DNA of 18,281 bases from Rhodoferax sp. UBA4127. GTDB lineage: Bacteria; Pseudomonadota; Gammaproteobacteria; Burkholderiales; Burkholderiaceae_C. This document shows positions 7,615 to 14,730 of the stretch, one piece after another; position 1 is the first letter of the stretch; every line of letters starts with the position of its first letter. The notes under the pieces are model-generated. The model was not told the origin of the DNA and searched no databases. It saw nothing but the letters and a program-made list of their open reading frames with translations. The stretch covers positions 353 through 18,633 of the forward strand of contig DFWT01000061.1 of NCBI GenBank assembly GCA_002381045.1. Reading direction: 5' to 3'. The position numbers were made by a program, and so were the translations under genes.

Positions 7615-8106
7615 TCAGACCGCGGCTGCGACCAGGGGCTCCAGCACATACCCGCGGACAGTCAGTTCATCCACCGCCATGGCCATCAGTTGCGGAATGG
7701 TGGCCGCGATGGTGTCAGTCATTTCGATTCCCAACTCAAGTGAGATTGGCTCGACCCCCAATACAACAATTTCTTTTGGAATGGCATCCAGCAGTTCCAA
7801 GCTGGCCAGGACATCGGGCAAGCCGATCTGGTGAGGGGAAAGCTTGTCACGGAAAAACACCGGAATCTCGCTTCCTGAAATCTTGACCAGGGTGCCAGGG
7901 ACTGCTCCGGTTTTGACGACGTCGACCACCAACAAAAAGTCCAGGTTGGACAGATCCTCGATCATTTCCATGCCAGAGGTGCCTCCGTCAATGATGAGCA
8001 CGTTGGATGGCATCCTGTAAGCCTGCTCCATTGCCTCCACTGTTCGGACCCCGGCGGCCTCGTCGGTCAGTATGGTGTTACCGATGCCCAAAACCACAGC
8101 GTTCAT
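7615..8106 (-). CDS. hybD: Hydrogenase maturation endopeptidase, cleaves the HybC C-terminus
   Basis: The protein has 163 residues and the HybD/HyaD/HoxM fold signature: the N-terminal strand with GIGN (7-10), E16 in TDEAAG, D62 in VVDVVKTG and H92 in SPHQIG. These are the nickel-sensing and ligand residues of E. coli HybD (E16, D62, H93). The enzyme removes the C-terminal extension of the large subunit once nickel is in place. Its partner hybC lies just upstream and has a 15-residue extension to be cut. It begins 67 nt after hybC, beyond a strong intrinsic terminator, and its ATG at 8106 has no good ribosome binding site. It may therefore be made at much lower levels than the structural subunits. 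Confidence 0.93.
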   Translation of the reverse strand: MNAVVLGIGNTILTDEAAGVRTVEAMEQAYRMPSNVLIIDGGTSGMEMIEDLSNLDFLLVVDVVKTGAVPGTLVKISGSEIPVFFRDKLSPHQIGLPDVLASLELLDAIPKEIVVLGVEPISLELGIEMTDTIAATIPQLMAMAVDELTVRGYVLEPLVAAAV

Positions 8107-8123
8107 AAATCAAAGCCCGATCA

Positions 8124-8151
8124 ATAAAAAGGGCCAGCCCCAGGCTGGCCC
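8124..8151 (-). terminator. Intrinsic terminator between hybC and hybD
   Basis: On the minus strand GGGCCAGCC and GGCTGGCCC form a perfect 9-bp GC-rich stem with a 3-nt loop (8131-8151), followed at once by TTTTTATT (8130-8123). This is a textbook Rho-independent terminator in the direction of the operon. It should stop most transcripts after hybOABC and let a minority through to the maturation and regulatory genes. Confidence 0.85.
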
Positions 8152-8173
8152 GCTTATGGTAGCAAGGTGGGGT

Positions 8174-9880
8174 TTAGACCGCCTTGACTGTAAAAGCCGA
8201 ACCGGTCTGCGTGTCAGTCAAATGGATGGCGCAGGCGATGCACGGATCAAAGGAGTGAATGGTGCGCAGAACCTCCAGGGGTTTCTCAGCGTCGGCAATC
8301 GGTGTGTCCACCAACGATGCTTCATAAGGGCCTGGCTCATCCTTGTCGTTACGGGGGCAGGCGTTCCATGTGGAGGGGACCACGCACTGGTAGTTTTTAA
8401 TTTTGCCGTTGTCAATAACCACCCAGTGCGATAGTGCACCACGGGGTGCTTCATGAAATCCCACGCCCATGATTTCGTCTTTGGGAAATATCGGTTTGTT
8501 GAAAGTGGACATGTCGCCTTTGCCCATGTTGGTCAGCAGCGCGGTCCACTGCTCGGACAGGGTGTCGACATTCACGCAGCAAGTGATGGCACGCGCGGCA
8601 TGGCGGCCAATGGTCGAATGCATTGCGTCGAGACCAATTTTTGTCTTTGCCAAAGCAGATACGGTATCCAGTGCAGCCGTGGCATATTTGGTTGTGCCAG
8701 CGTGTCCCGCAGCCAGACCATTCAAGACACGTGCCAGTGGGCCCACTTGAGCGACTTGACCATAGAATGTGGGTGACTTGAGCCATGAGTATTTGGCGTC
8801 ATCCTTGAAGTCCGTGTAGTTGGGTGTGGTTTCTCCTTTGAACGGATGCAGCGACTTGGCGTCGTTGTAGTTGTACCAGGAATGTTTAACCGACTCCTCG
8901 ACACCTTTTTTCCAGTACTCATCATGGAAACTTGTGATGGCACGACGTTTACTCAAATCACCGCCGGGAATGAAGCCGCCAGGAAAGGCAAATTGCGTTC
9001 CCTTGGTATCCATCGGGATGTCAGGCACTGATAAATAGTTGGTGATGCCCTTGCCGATCTTTGTCCATTCCGGATAGAACGCACCCACTGCGGCCACATC
9101 CACCAAGTAGACGTTTTTGACAAAGTCTGCCAAGTCGTCAATGTAGCCTTTGATTGCCATCAGACGCTCCACAGTCAGCACCGCTTCTGAGTCGGTGGCC
9201 AGAGGATTGGCCACACCACCAACAGCAACGTTCTGAATGTGGGGGGTTTTCGATCCCAGGATGGAGACAATCTTGTTCGCTTTGCGCTGTACTTCCAAGG
9301 CCTGAAGGTAGTGTGACACCGCCAACAGGTTCACTTCAGGTGAAAGTTTCATGGCCGGGTGGCCCCAGTAGCCGTTGGTAAAGATGCCCAGTTGTCCGCC
9401 GTTGACAAAATGTTTCAGACGCTCATGCACCTTGCGCATCTCATGTTTGCTGTTGAGGTGCCAACTGGAGAGGCTCTCCCCAAGTGCGGCGGTTTTGTCC
9501 GGATCTGCCTTCAGTGCCGACGTGACGTCCACCCAATCCAGCGCTGACAAATGATAGAAATGCACAATGGCATCGTGTACCGCATGGGCGGTAATGATGA
9601 TGTTGCGGATGTATTGGGCATTGAGCGGAATTTCAAGATTCAACGCATTTTCTACTGCACGCACCGAGCAGATGGCATGAACCGTAGTGCAGACGCCGCA
9701 GATTCGCTGGGTGATCGTCCACGCATCGCGAGGGTCACGTCCGAGCAAAATGAGTTCAACCCCGCGCCACATTTGACCGGACGACCAAGCCTTGTTGACC
9801 TTGCCGTCGTTGATGTCCACATCTATGCGTAGATGACCCTCAATTCGGGTAATGGGGTCGATGGTGATGCGTTGTGCCAT
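8174..9880 (-). CDS. hybC: [NiFe] hydrogenase large subunit, Hyd-2 (HybC) type
   Basis: The precursor has 568 residues. NiFe-site ligands are C61-G-V-C64 (in RICGVC) and C547/C550 (in DPCIACAIH); cleavage after H553 would release a 15-residue tail. Sequence style and gene order (small subunit, HybA, HybB, HybC, protease) match E. coli hydrogenase 2. It oxidises H2 at the periplasmic face of the membrane as a heterodimer with HybO, which carries it through the Tat pathway; it has no signal peptide of its own. V63 and L111 are the standard, wide gas-channel residues, unlike the Ile/Phe pair of HupV. AGGAG precedes the ATG at 9880, 23 nt after hybB. A terminator follows the gene. Confidence 0.96.
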   Translation of the reverse strand: MAQRITIDPITRIEGHLRIDVDINDGKVNKAWSSGQMWRGVELILLGRDPRDAWTITQRICGVCTTVHAICSVRAVENALNLEIPLNAQYIRNIIITAHAVHDAIVHFYHLSALDWVDVTSALKADPDKTAALGESLSSWHLNSKHEMRKVHERLKHFVNGGQLGIFTNGYWGHPAMKLSPEVNLLAVSHYLQALEVQRKANKIVSILGSKTPHIQNVAVGGVANPLATDSEAVLTVERLMAIKGYIDDLADFVKNVYLVDVAAVGAFYPEWTKIGKGITNYLSVPDIPMDTKGTQFAFPGGFIPGGDLSKRRAITSFHDEYWKKGVEESVKHSWYNYNDAKSLHPFKGETTPNYTDFKDDAKYSWLKSPTFYGQVAQVGPLARVLNGLAAGHAGTTKYATAALDTVSALAKTKIGLDAMHSTIGRHAARAITCCVNVDTLSEQWTALLTNMGKGDMSTFNKPIFPKDEIMGVGFHEAPRGALSHWVVIDNGKIKNYQCVVPSTWNACPRNDKDEPGPYEASLVDTPIADAEKPLEVLRTIHSFDPCIACAIHLTDTQTGSAFTVKAV

Positions 9881-9903
9881 GTGAGTCTCCTAAAATTTAT
9901 TTA

Positions 9904-11064
9904 TCAAGCCAGCTTTTCTTGGCGCGGGAGCACCGGGAAGCGGCGTGTGATGACGATATAGCCCAGCACCTCAATGGCAAACATGCCGGTGGTGACCATG
10001 ATCTCGCCGAAAGAGGGGAAATAAGTCCAGCCAGTGCCGGTGTGGTGTTCATAGCCAATCATGAAGCCGTTGAGTCGCAGCAGGATGCCGCCGATCATGA
10101 TGGCCACCCCTGCCAAAAACAATCGTGCCGGATTGCGCCGGGATTGCGTATTGCCAATCAAAAAGAACGGGGCAATAAAACCGATGTTCTCGATCCAGAA
10201 CGACAAAGCCACTCCATTGAAATGAAATGCTGCTGGCCATGCACCGCGCAGTGTCAGGTCGCCCACCCGAATCAGCAGGTAAAGCGCCAGCACCCCGAGC
10301 ATGATTTTGGCAAGAGGCTCAAGCAAATGAGTTTCAATTTTTAGGCGGTAAGCCGATGATGCGACACAAGACTCAAACAACACAACGCCATAGCCAATGA
10401 CGATTGCCGTAAGTAGATAGATCACCGGCTGCAACGGGGTTTGCCACAACGGGTTCACCTGGCTGCCCATGACAACAAGCATCGTGCCCAGAGAAGACTG
10501 GTGCATCATCGGAAGCAGTACGCCTAAAGCGATAAAGAAGAACAGCATTTTGTTGAGCTTCTTGCGTACGTCCTTCATCCCCAGCTTTTCCAAGAACACC
10601 GGTGAAAACTCAATCCACATGACCAGGATATAGGCGGTGACACAGACTGCAACTTCGAACATGACCGAGTTGGGGTTTGAATAGCTAGGCCAAAAAATGT
10701 GCCAGAAATTCCACCACCGACCAAGGTCAACAAAGATGCCCGTACCAGCCAGTGTGTAGCCGAACAGACTTCCCAGCAATGCCGGTCTTACCAACGGGTG
10801 GTATTGGCCCTTGTTAAAAATGTAGACCAGCAACGCCACCGAAAAACCACCGCATGCCAAAGCGGAGCCAACCATCACATCGATGACCACCCAGATGCCC
10901 CAGGAGTAACCGTCGTTCACATTGGTGACGCTGGCCAAGCCAAAGATGAAGCGCACCAACAGAAAGGTGGCCATGATGGCAATCAGAATGCCACACATCA
11001 CGGTGGTTGCGTTGAGCAAATTGCCGCCCAGCGGGACTGGCGCGGCATGCGAATGCTGGCTCAT
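9904..11064 (-). CDS. hybB: Hydrogenase integral membrane subunit, NrfD/PsrC family
   Basis: The protein has 386 residues and is almost entirely hydrophobic, with about ten predicted transmembrane helices (for example around 20-45, 55-83, 95-115, 135-158, 170-190 and 210-235, with more up to about 375). It resembles HybB of E. coli hydrogenase 2 and other NrfD-like quinone-interacting subunits; acidic and His residues within and near the helices suit quinone and proton handling. It links the Fe-S protein HybA to the quinone pool. Its ATG at 11064 overlaps the hybA stop as ATGA, and hybC follows 23 nt downstream. No cytochrome b (HyaC/HoxZ type) gene is present, consistent with the Hyd-2 arrangement. 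Confidence 0.93.
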   Translation of the reverse strand: MSQHSHAAPVPLGGNLLNATTVMCGILIAIMATFLLVRFIFGLASVTNVNDGYSWGIWVVIDVMVGSALACGGFSVALLVYIFNKGQYHPLVRPALLGSLFGYTLAGTGIFVDLGRWWNFWHIFWPSYSNPNSVMFEVAVCVTAYILVMWIEFSPVFLEKLGMKDVRKKLNKMLFFFIALGVLLPMMHQSSLGTMLVVMGSQVNPLWQTPLQPVIYLLTAIVIGYGVVLFESCVASSAYRLKIETHLLEPLAKIMLGVLALYLLIRVGDLTLRGAWPAAFHFNGVALSFWIENIGFIAPFFLIGNTQSRRNPARLFLAGVAIMIGGILLRLNGFMIGYEHHTGTGWTYFPSFGEIMVTTGMFAIEVLGYIVITRRFPVLPRQEKLA

Positions 11065-12056
11065 GATGTGTGCTCCTCAAGGGCTTGGGATGAATCATCA
11101 TCGTCTGGCTTGACATTTCTTTTGGCGATAAAGCTCAAAGCGCCAAGAGCCACTATCGGCATCACCAAACCACCATACAGAGAGTGCTGAATAGTCTCAG
11201 AAGTGGCGGCAGACGATTTTGGCGGAAGATCGGGCAAACCCATTTTTTGGAAGTTGACTGCCGAGAGCTTCAGGACTTGTGTCCCACCGTATTCCGTCTC
11301 ACCATAAACATGCTTTAAATAGTTCCCAACCGGAGCTTCGTAACTTTGGTCAGGGCCACCGATCTTGCCGCGTGGGTAGGTGGTTGTGGTTCCAGGCTTT
11401 AGTGCAATGCGACGTTTCGCTTCAGCCAGAAGATCTGATGTCTTGCCGTAAAGCGTGGCGCCGGTTGGGCACACTTCGGCACAGGCTGAGTAGTGACCGT
11501 CTTTGTAACGATGTCGGCACAGCTCACATTTTCCGATTTGGCCGGTTGGCGAGTCGTACTGGTATTTGGGTATGCCAAACGGGCAGGCCACCACGCAGTA
11601 ACGACAGCCCACGCAGGCATCGGCGTCGTATGACACGATGCCGGTGACGGGGTCTTTTATCATTGCCGAAACCGGGCAAGCTGATACGCATGACGGGTCT
11701 GCGCAGTGCATACATGAGGTCTTCATGAAGGCAAAGCCATTGGCCTCCGCGTCCTTATTTTCCATGGTGCCGTTGCGGTACATCTTGATGATGTTGAAGG
11801 TGTACCCCGAGGTATCGAGTGGTGTGTCCCACAATTGGTCTGTAGTGGAAAACTCAGGTGGGTTGTCATTGGCGGCTTTGCAAGCGGCCACGCAAGCTTT
11901 GCAACCAATACAAAGCGTTGAGTCATAGAGAAGACCCAAGCCTTCGGCAGGGCGGGTGTGGGTTTCGCGGGCGCATGCTTCAGGCGCGACAACCGCGCCA
12001 GTCAGCGCCGCGCCGCTGGCCAGCACCCCTTTTAGAAAGTGGCGACGAGAGTCCAT
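11061..12056 (-). CDS. hybA: Hydrogenase electron-transfer protein with four [4Fe-4S] clusters
   Basis: The protein has 331 residues. It starts with a Tat signal (S3-R-R-H-F-L-K, hydrophobic to about 26). Sixteen Cys in four groups bind four [4Fe-4S] clusters: C49/52/55/59, C115/118/123/127, C148/151/154/158 and C177/180/192/196. A C-terminal transmembrane helix (about 293-311) anchors it, with a short acidic tail inside. This is the HybA architecture: a periplasmic ferredoxin-like wire between HybO and HybB. The gene begins only 2 nt after the hybO stop and overlaps hybB by ATGA, so subunits should be made in equal amounts. Confidence 0.94.
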   Translation of the reverse strand: MDSRRHFLKGVLASGAALTGAVVAPEACARETHTRPAEGLGLLYDSTLCIGCKACVAACKAANDNPPEFSTTDQLWDTPLDTSGYTFNIIKMYRNGTMENKDAEANGFAFMKTSCMHCADPSCVSACPVSAMIKDPVTGIVSYDADACVGCRYCVVACPFGIPKYQYDSPTGQIGKCELCRHRYKDGHYSACAEVCPTGATLYGKTSDLLAEAKRRIALKPGTTTTYPRGKIGGPDQSYEAPVGNYLKHVYGETEYGGTQVLKLSAVNFQKMGLPDLPPKSSAATSETIQHSLYGGLVMPIVALGALSFIAKRNVKPDDDDSSQALEEHTS

Positions 12057-12058
12057 GA

Positions 12059-13240
12059 TCAGACTCCGGCTTTGTCGGCGGGTTTGGCCACGCTTGCCGC
12101 GCGTTCAGCTTCATCGGCGGCGTGTGAGCGGCCCAGATTTCGTGCCAGCATGGCAGCACCACCTGCAGCGGCACCGGCCAAGGCTGCCAAGGCCGCAGCT
12201 GCGGCAAAGCTGGCACCTTTGCCGGTTTCTTCGACGATGCGTGGGTATTGTTGGGGCGGGTAAATGTTGACCACCTTCGCCACTTGATGGATAGGTTTGG
12301 TAAAGCCCACGCCTTTTTCGGTGCAGCCAATGCAGGGGTGACCGCAGCCTACAGGCCAGTTGTTTTCACCCGCATCACCAAAGCCGATGGTTGAGCAATT
12401 GGCATATGTTTCTGGTCCTTTGCAGCCCAGCTTGTACAAGCAATATCCCTGACGGTGACCGGCGTCGCCAAACTCCATGGCAAAGCGACCGGCATCAAAG
12501 TGGGCACGCCGCTCGCAGTGCTCATGGATCAGGCGTGAATAGGCAAATTTGGGTCGACCGAGTTTGTCGACGTCCGGCAGTTTCCCGAAGGTTAAAAAGT
12601 GAACAACGGTTGCCAAGAAGTTATAGGGGTTTGGAGGGCAACCAGGTATGGTTACCACTGGTTTGCCCAAAATCTCTCCCACGCTTGAGGCGCCGGTCGG
12701 GTTGCCGCCAGAAGACGGCATGCCTCCCCACGAGGCGCAGGAGCCAATGGCAATCACTGCCGCGGCATCGGCCGCACACTCCTTAAGCAGATCAATTGCT
12801 TTAACACCGCCGATCTTGCAATAAATGCCGTTGTCTTTGACCGGAATGGCACCTTCAACTACCAACACATACTTGCCCTTGTTGGCGGCCATTGCCGCCT
12901 TGCGGGCTGCTTCGGCCTGGTGACCTGCTGCAGCCATCAGGGTTTCATGGTAGTCCAGTGAGATCACGTCAAGAATCAGTTTCTCAAGTGTCGGGTGCTC
13001 AGCGCGCAGCAGCGACTCCGAACAACCTGTGCACTCCTGGAAATGCAACCAGATCACCGAGGGTCTCTTGGCCGATTCAATCGCTTTGGCTACAGCTGCA
13101 TCAGCGCCTTTGGCCAACCCCATGGTGGCTGCCAAGGTGGCGCAAAACTGCAGGTAGTCGCGCCTGGACATTCCCAAGCGGTTTTCAATGCCACTTAAAG
13201 TGCCACGCCCAAGCTCAAAAATTTCGCTGATGTTGCCCAT
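12059..13240 (-). CDS. hybO: [NiFe] hydrogenase small subunit, Hyd-2 (HybO) type
   Basis: The precursor has 393 residues. A Tat signal (S25-R-R-D-Y-L-Q-F) follows a 24-residue lead. Fe-S ligands: proximal C70, C73, C168 and C201; distal H239, C242, C267 and C273; medial C282, C303 and C306. A C-terminal transmembrane helix (about 343-366) anchors it. It resembles E. coli HybO along its length. The two extra Cys of O2-tolerant enzymes are Gly here (G72 in ECTGCSES, G173 in SCASWGG), so the proximal cluster is the ordinary type and the enzyme is predicted to be O2-sensitive. An extra C299 sits next to the medial cluster motif. GAGGAG lies six bases before the ATG. A sigma-54 promoter upstream drives the operon. 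Confidence 0.96.
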   Translation of the reverse strand: MGNISEIFELGRGTLSGIENRLGMSRRDYLQFCATLAATMGLAKGADAAVAKAIESAKRPSVIWLHFQECTGCSESLLRAEHPTLEKLILDVISLDYHETLMAAAGHQAEAARKAAMAANKGKYVLVVEGAIPVKDNGIYCKIGGVKAIDLLKECAADAAAVIAIGSCASWGGMPSSGGNPTGASSVGEILGKPVVTIPGCPPNPYNFLATVVHFLTFGKLPDVDKLGRPKFAYSRLIHEHCERRAHFDAGRFAMEFGDAGHRQGYCLYKLGCKGPETYANCSTIGFGDAGENNWPVGCGHPCIGCTEKGVGFTKPIHQVAKVVNIYPPQQYPRIVEETGKGASFAAAAALAALAGAAAGGAAMLARNLGRSHAADEAERAASVAKPADKAGV

Positions 13241-13292
13241 GTCGTCTCCTCGTAATGTCAGACCATGTGCAGGCCCGATCAGGACAGACAGC

Positions 13293-13307
13293 GCAATTTA
13301 TAGGCCA
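13293..13307 (-). promoter_or_regulatory. Sigma-54 (-24/-12) promoter of the hyb operon
   Basis: Read on the minus strand the sequence TTGGCCTATAAATTGC has GG (13306-13305) and GC (13294-13293) exactly ten bases apart, close to the TGGCAC-N5-TTGC consensus. Transcription would begin near 13281, about 40 nt before the hybO ATG. It fits control by the NtrC-type activator HoxA encoded in the same block. Confidence 0.8.
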
Positions 13308-13333
13308 ACTTTTTCACATCAAATATTGACAAA

Positions 13334-13346
13334 AATCAAGGGTTTA
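13334..13346 (+). promoter_or_regulatory. IHF binding site upstream of the hyb promoter
   Basis: AATCAAGGGTTTA matches the IHF consensus WATCAANNNNTTR at every defined position. It lies around -60 relative to the predicted hybO transcription start, between the sigma-54 promoter and the inverted repeat at 13384-13404. DNA bending here would bring an upstream activator to the polymerase, as in other hydrogenase promoters. Confidence 0.65.
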
Positions 13347-13383
13347 CCCGGAAGTATTTTGGTGCTAAACACGCTGAAGTGGA

Positions 13384-13404
13384 TAGCAAATAATCAGTTT
13401 GCTA
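13384..13404. promoter_or_regulatory. Inverted repeat, candidate HoxA enhancer site (or other operator)
   Basis: TAGCAAA (13384-13390) and TTTGCTA (13398-13404) form a perfect 7-bp inverted repeat with a 7-bp spacer. It lies about 110 bp upstream of the predicted hybO start, a usual distance for activators of sigma-54 promoters. That HoxA binds it is inferred. It also lies upstream of nikR and could serve that gene instead. Confidence 0.5.
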
Positions 13405-13421
13405 AGCGGTTAGCTCATGTT

Positions 13422-13450
13422 CTTTTTGACTTGGTACACCCTTATATACT
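13422..13450 (+). promoter_or_regulatory. Possible sigma-70 promoter of nikR
   Basis: A good -10 box TATACT (13445-13450) lies 22 nt before the nikR start. TTGACT (13426-13431) would be a fine -35 box but the spacer is only 13 nt; at the proper 17-nt spacing the -35 is a poor CTTTTT (13422-13427). The promoter is therefore likely but weak or activator-dependent. Confidence 0.35.
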
Positions 13451-13472
13451 GCTGCGGTATCCGGAGAAAAGT

Positions 13473-13991
13473 GTGGAACGCATCACCATATCTATCGACA
13501 GCGTATTGGCCGAGGAATTTGACAAGCTGATCGCTTCACGAGGTTACAAAAACCGCTCTGAAGCCGTACGTGACTTGGTGCGGTCACATCTTGAAGCCCA
13601 GCGGATGACCCGTGCGCCCGCTGGCCATTGCGTAGCAAATCTGTCCTATGTATACAACCACCACGAGCGTGATCTGGCTGAGCGTTTGACCGCGTTGCAG
13701 CATGACCAGCATGACCTGACCGTGGCCACCCTCCATGCCCACCTGGACCATGACAATTGTCTGGAAAGCGTGATTTTGCGGGGCACCACCTCGGCGGTGC
13801 GGACTTTTTCGGATGCCATGATGGCTCAGCCCGGCGTGCGTCATGGGAAACTCAATTTGGTGGCGGTTGAAGTTGACGCGTCTCATCACCACTCCCATGC
13901 CCATGTGCATTCCCATGAGCCTGCACCTTCCCATGTGCACGGGTCAGTTGAACCCGCCTACACCCACATTCACCTCAAGCCCAAAACTTGA
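13473..13991 (+). CDS. nikR: Nickel-responsive repressor NikR with His-rich C-terminal extension
   Basis: The protein has 172 residues and starts at GTG 13473 with GGAGA just upstream (13463-13467). Residues 1-45 form a ribbon-helix-helix DNA-binding domain (ERITISIDSVLAEEFDKL, NRSEAVRDLVR). Residues 55-135 form the ACT-like nickel-binding domain, with the four high-affinity ligands H77, H88, H90 and C96 in the same spacing as E. coli H76, H87, H89 and C95. E. coli NikR ends at 133 residues; here a tail follows with 11 His between 138 and 167. With nickel bound, NikR represses nickel uptake genes. It is divergent from hybO and convergent with nikO, the two stops being one base apart. An open frame extends upstream to 13188, inside hybO on the other strand, and is not used. 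Confidence 0.94.
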   Translation: MERITISIDSVLAEEFDKLIASRGYKNRSEAVRDLVRSHLEAQRMTRAPAGHCVANLSYVYNHHERDLAERLTALQHDQHDLTVATLHAHLDHDNCLESVILRGTTSAVRTFSDAMMAQPGVRHGKLNLVAVEVDASHHHSHAHVHSHEPAPSHVHGSVEPAYTHIHLKPKT

Positions 13992-13992
13992 A

Positions 13993-14730
13993 TCAGATCC
14001 GTCGTTGTCGGCTCAACGGTAACTCCAGGTGGCAGCGTGCCAGCAGTTCAGCATCCGCAAAAATCGTCTCAGGCGTGCCATCGGCCTCAATGAGACCTTC
14101 ACGCATCACCAGAACCCGGCTGCAGACCTCTTGCACCAAATCCAGATCATGTGTGGCAATAAGTTGGGTGTGCTCAAGCCCCTTGAGCAGTTGAATCAGA
14201 CGCCGCCGGGCGGCTGGGTCCAGGCCCGCGCTGGGTTCATCCATCACGATTACGCGGGGTGTCATGGCCAGCACACCAGCGATTGCAACCGCGCGCTTCT
14301 CGCCGCCCGACAGACGATAGGGTGCGCGCGAAGCCAGGTGGCTGGCACCGACCGTTGCCAGCGCCAGCGTCACCCTGTGTTGCACCTCGGCACCAGACAA
14401 ACCCATGTTGCGCGGACCAAAGGCCACATCTTCCCCAACGGTGGACATAAAAAGCTGGTCGTCAGCGTCCTGAAACACCATGCCCACCTGGCGGCGTACT
14501 TCAATCAGATGGGACGCGTTGACGGTTAAACCGTGTACCTGGACTTCCCCCGAGCAGCCCTGGAGAACGCCATTGAGGTGCAGCAGCAAGGTTGACTTAC
14601 CCGCACCATTGCCACCAATCAGTCCCACCGTCCTACCAGTCTGTAAGGAAAAGCTCACGCCACGCAAGGCTGCCTGCCCGTCTGGGTAAGCGTATGTCAA
14701 CGAACTAACCTCAACTGCCACATCCGTCAT
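13993..14730 (-). CDS. nikO: ATPase of an ECF-type nickel (cobalt) transporter
   Basis: The protein has 245 residues and the full set of ABC ATPase motifs: Walker A GGNGAGKST (39-47), Q-loop Q87, signature LSGGE (140-144), Walker B VIVMDE (160-165) and H-loop H194. It is the CbiO/NikO type of energising subunit. The start at 14730 overlaps the nikQ stop as ATGA; the open frame continues upstream to 14841 inside nikQ but nothing supports that start. Nickel rather than cobalt is inferred from nikR and the hydrogenase genes next door. It is the last gene of the transporter operon and converges on nikR. Confidence 0.92.
   Translation of the reverse strand: MTDVAVEVSSLTYAYPDGQAALRGVSFSLQTGRTVGLIGGNGAGKSTLLLHLNGVLQGCSGEVQVHGLTVNASHLIEVRRQVGMVFQDADDQLFMSTVGEDVAFGPRNMGLSGAEVQHRVTLALATVGASHLASRAPYRLSGGEKRAVAIAGVLAMTPRVIVMDEPSAGLDPAARRRLIQLLKGLEHTQLIATHDLDLVQEVCSRVLVMREGLIEADGTPETIFADAELLARCHLELPLSRQRRI

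Noticed and set aside
7281..7886. 201-codon plus-strand frame across hybE, hypC-like and hybD
   Set aside because: It is antisense to three recognised genes in tight order, with a Pro/Arg/Ser-rich translation and no family resemblance.
10699..11190. 163-codon plus-strand frame across hybB/hybA
   Set aside because: It is antisense to two clear genes, has no ribosome binding site, and its Gln/His-rich sequence is typical of a shadow frame.
12059..13240. Possible O2-tolerant (six-Cys proximal cluster) hydrogenase
   Set aside because: Both diagnostic extra cysteines are Gly in this HybO (G72 and G173).
13188..13472. Upstream extension of the nikR frame
   Set aside because: It runs through the hybO 5' end and its promoter region. 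The ribbon-helix-helix domain begins right after the GTG at 13473, which has its own ribosome binding site.
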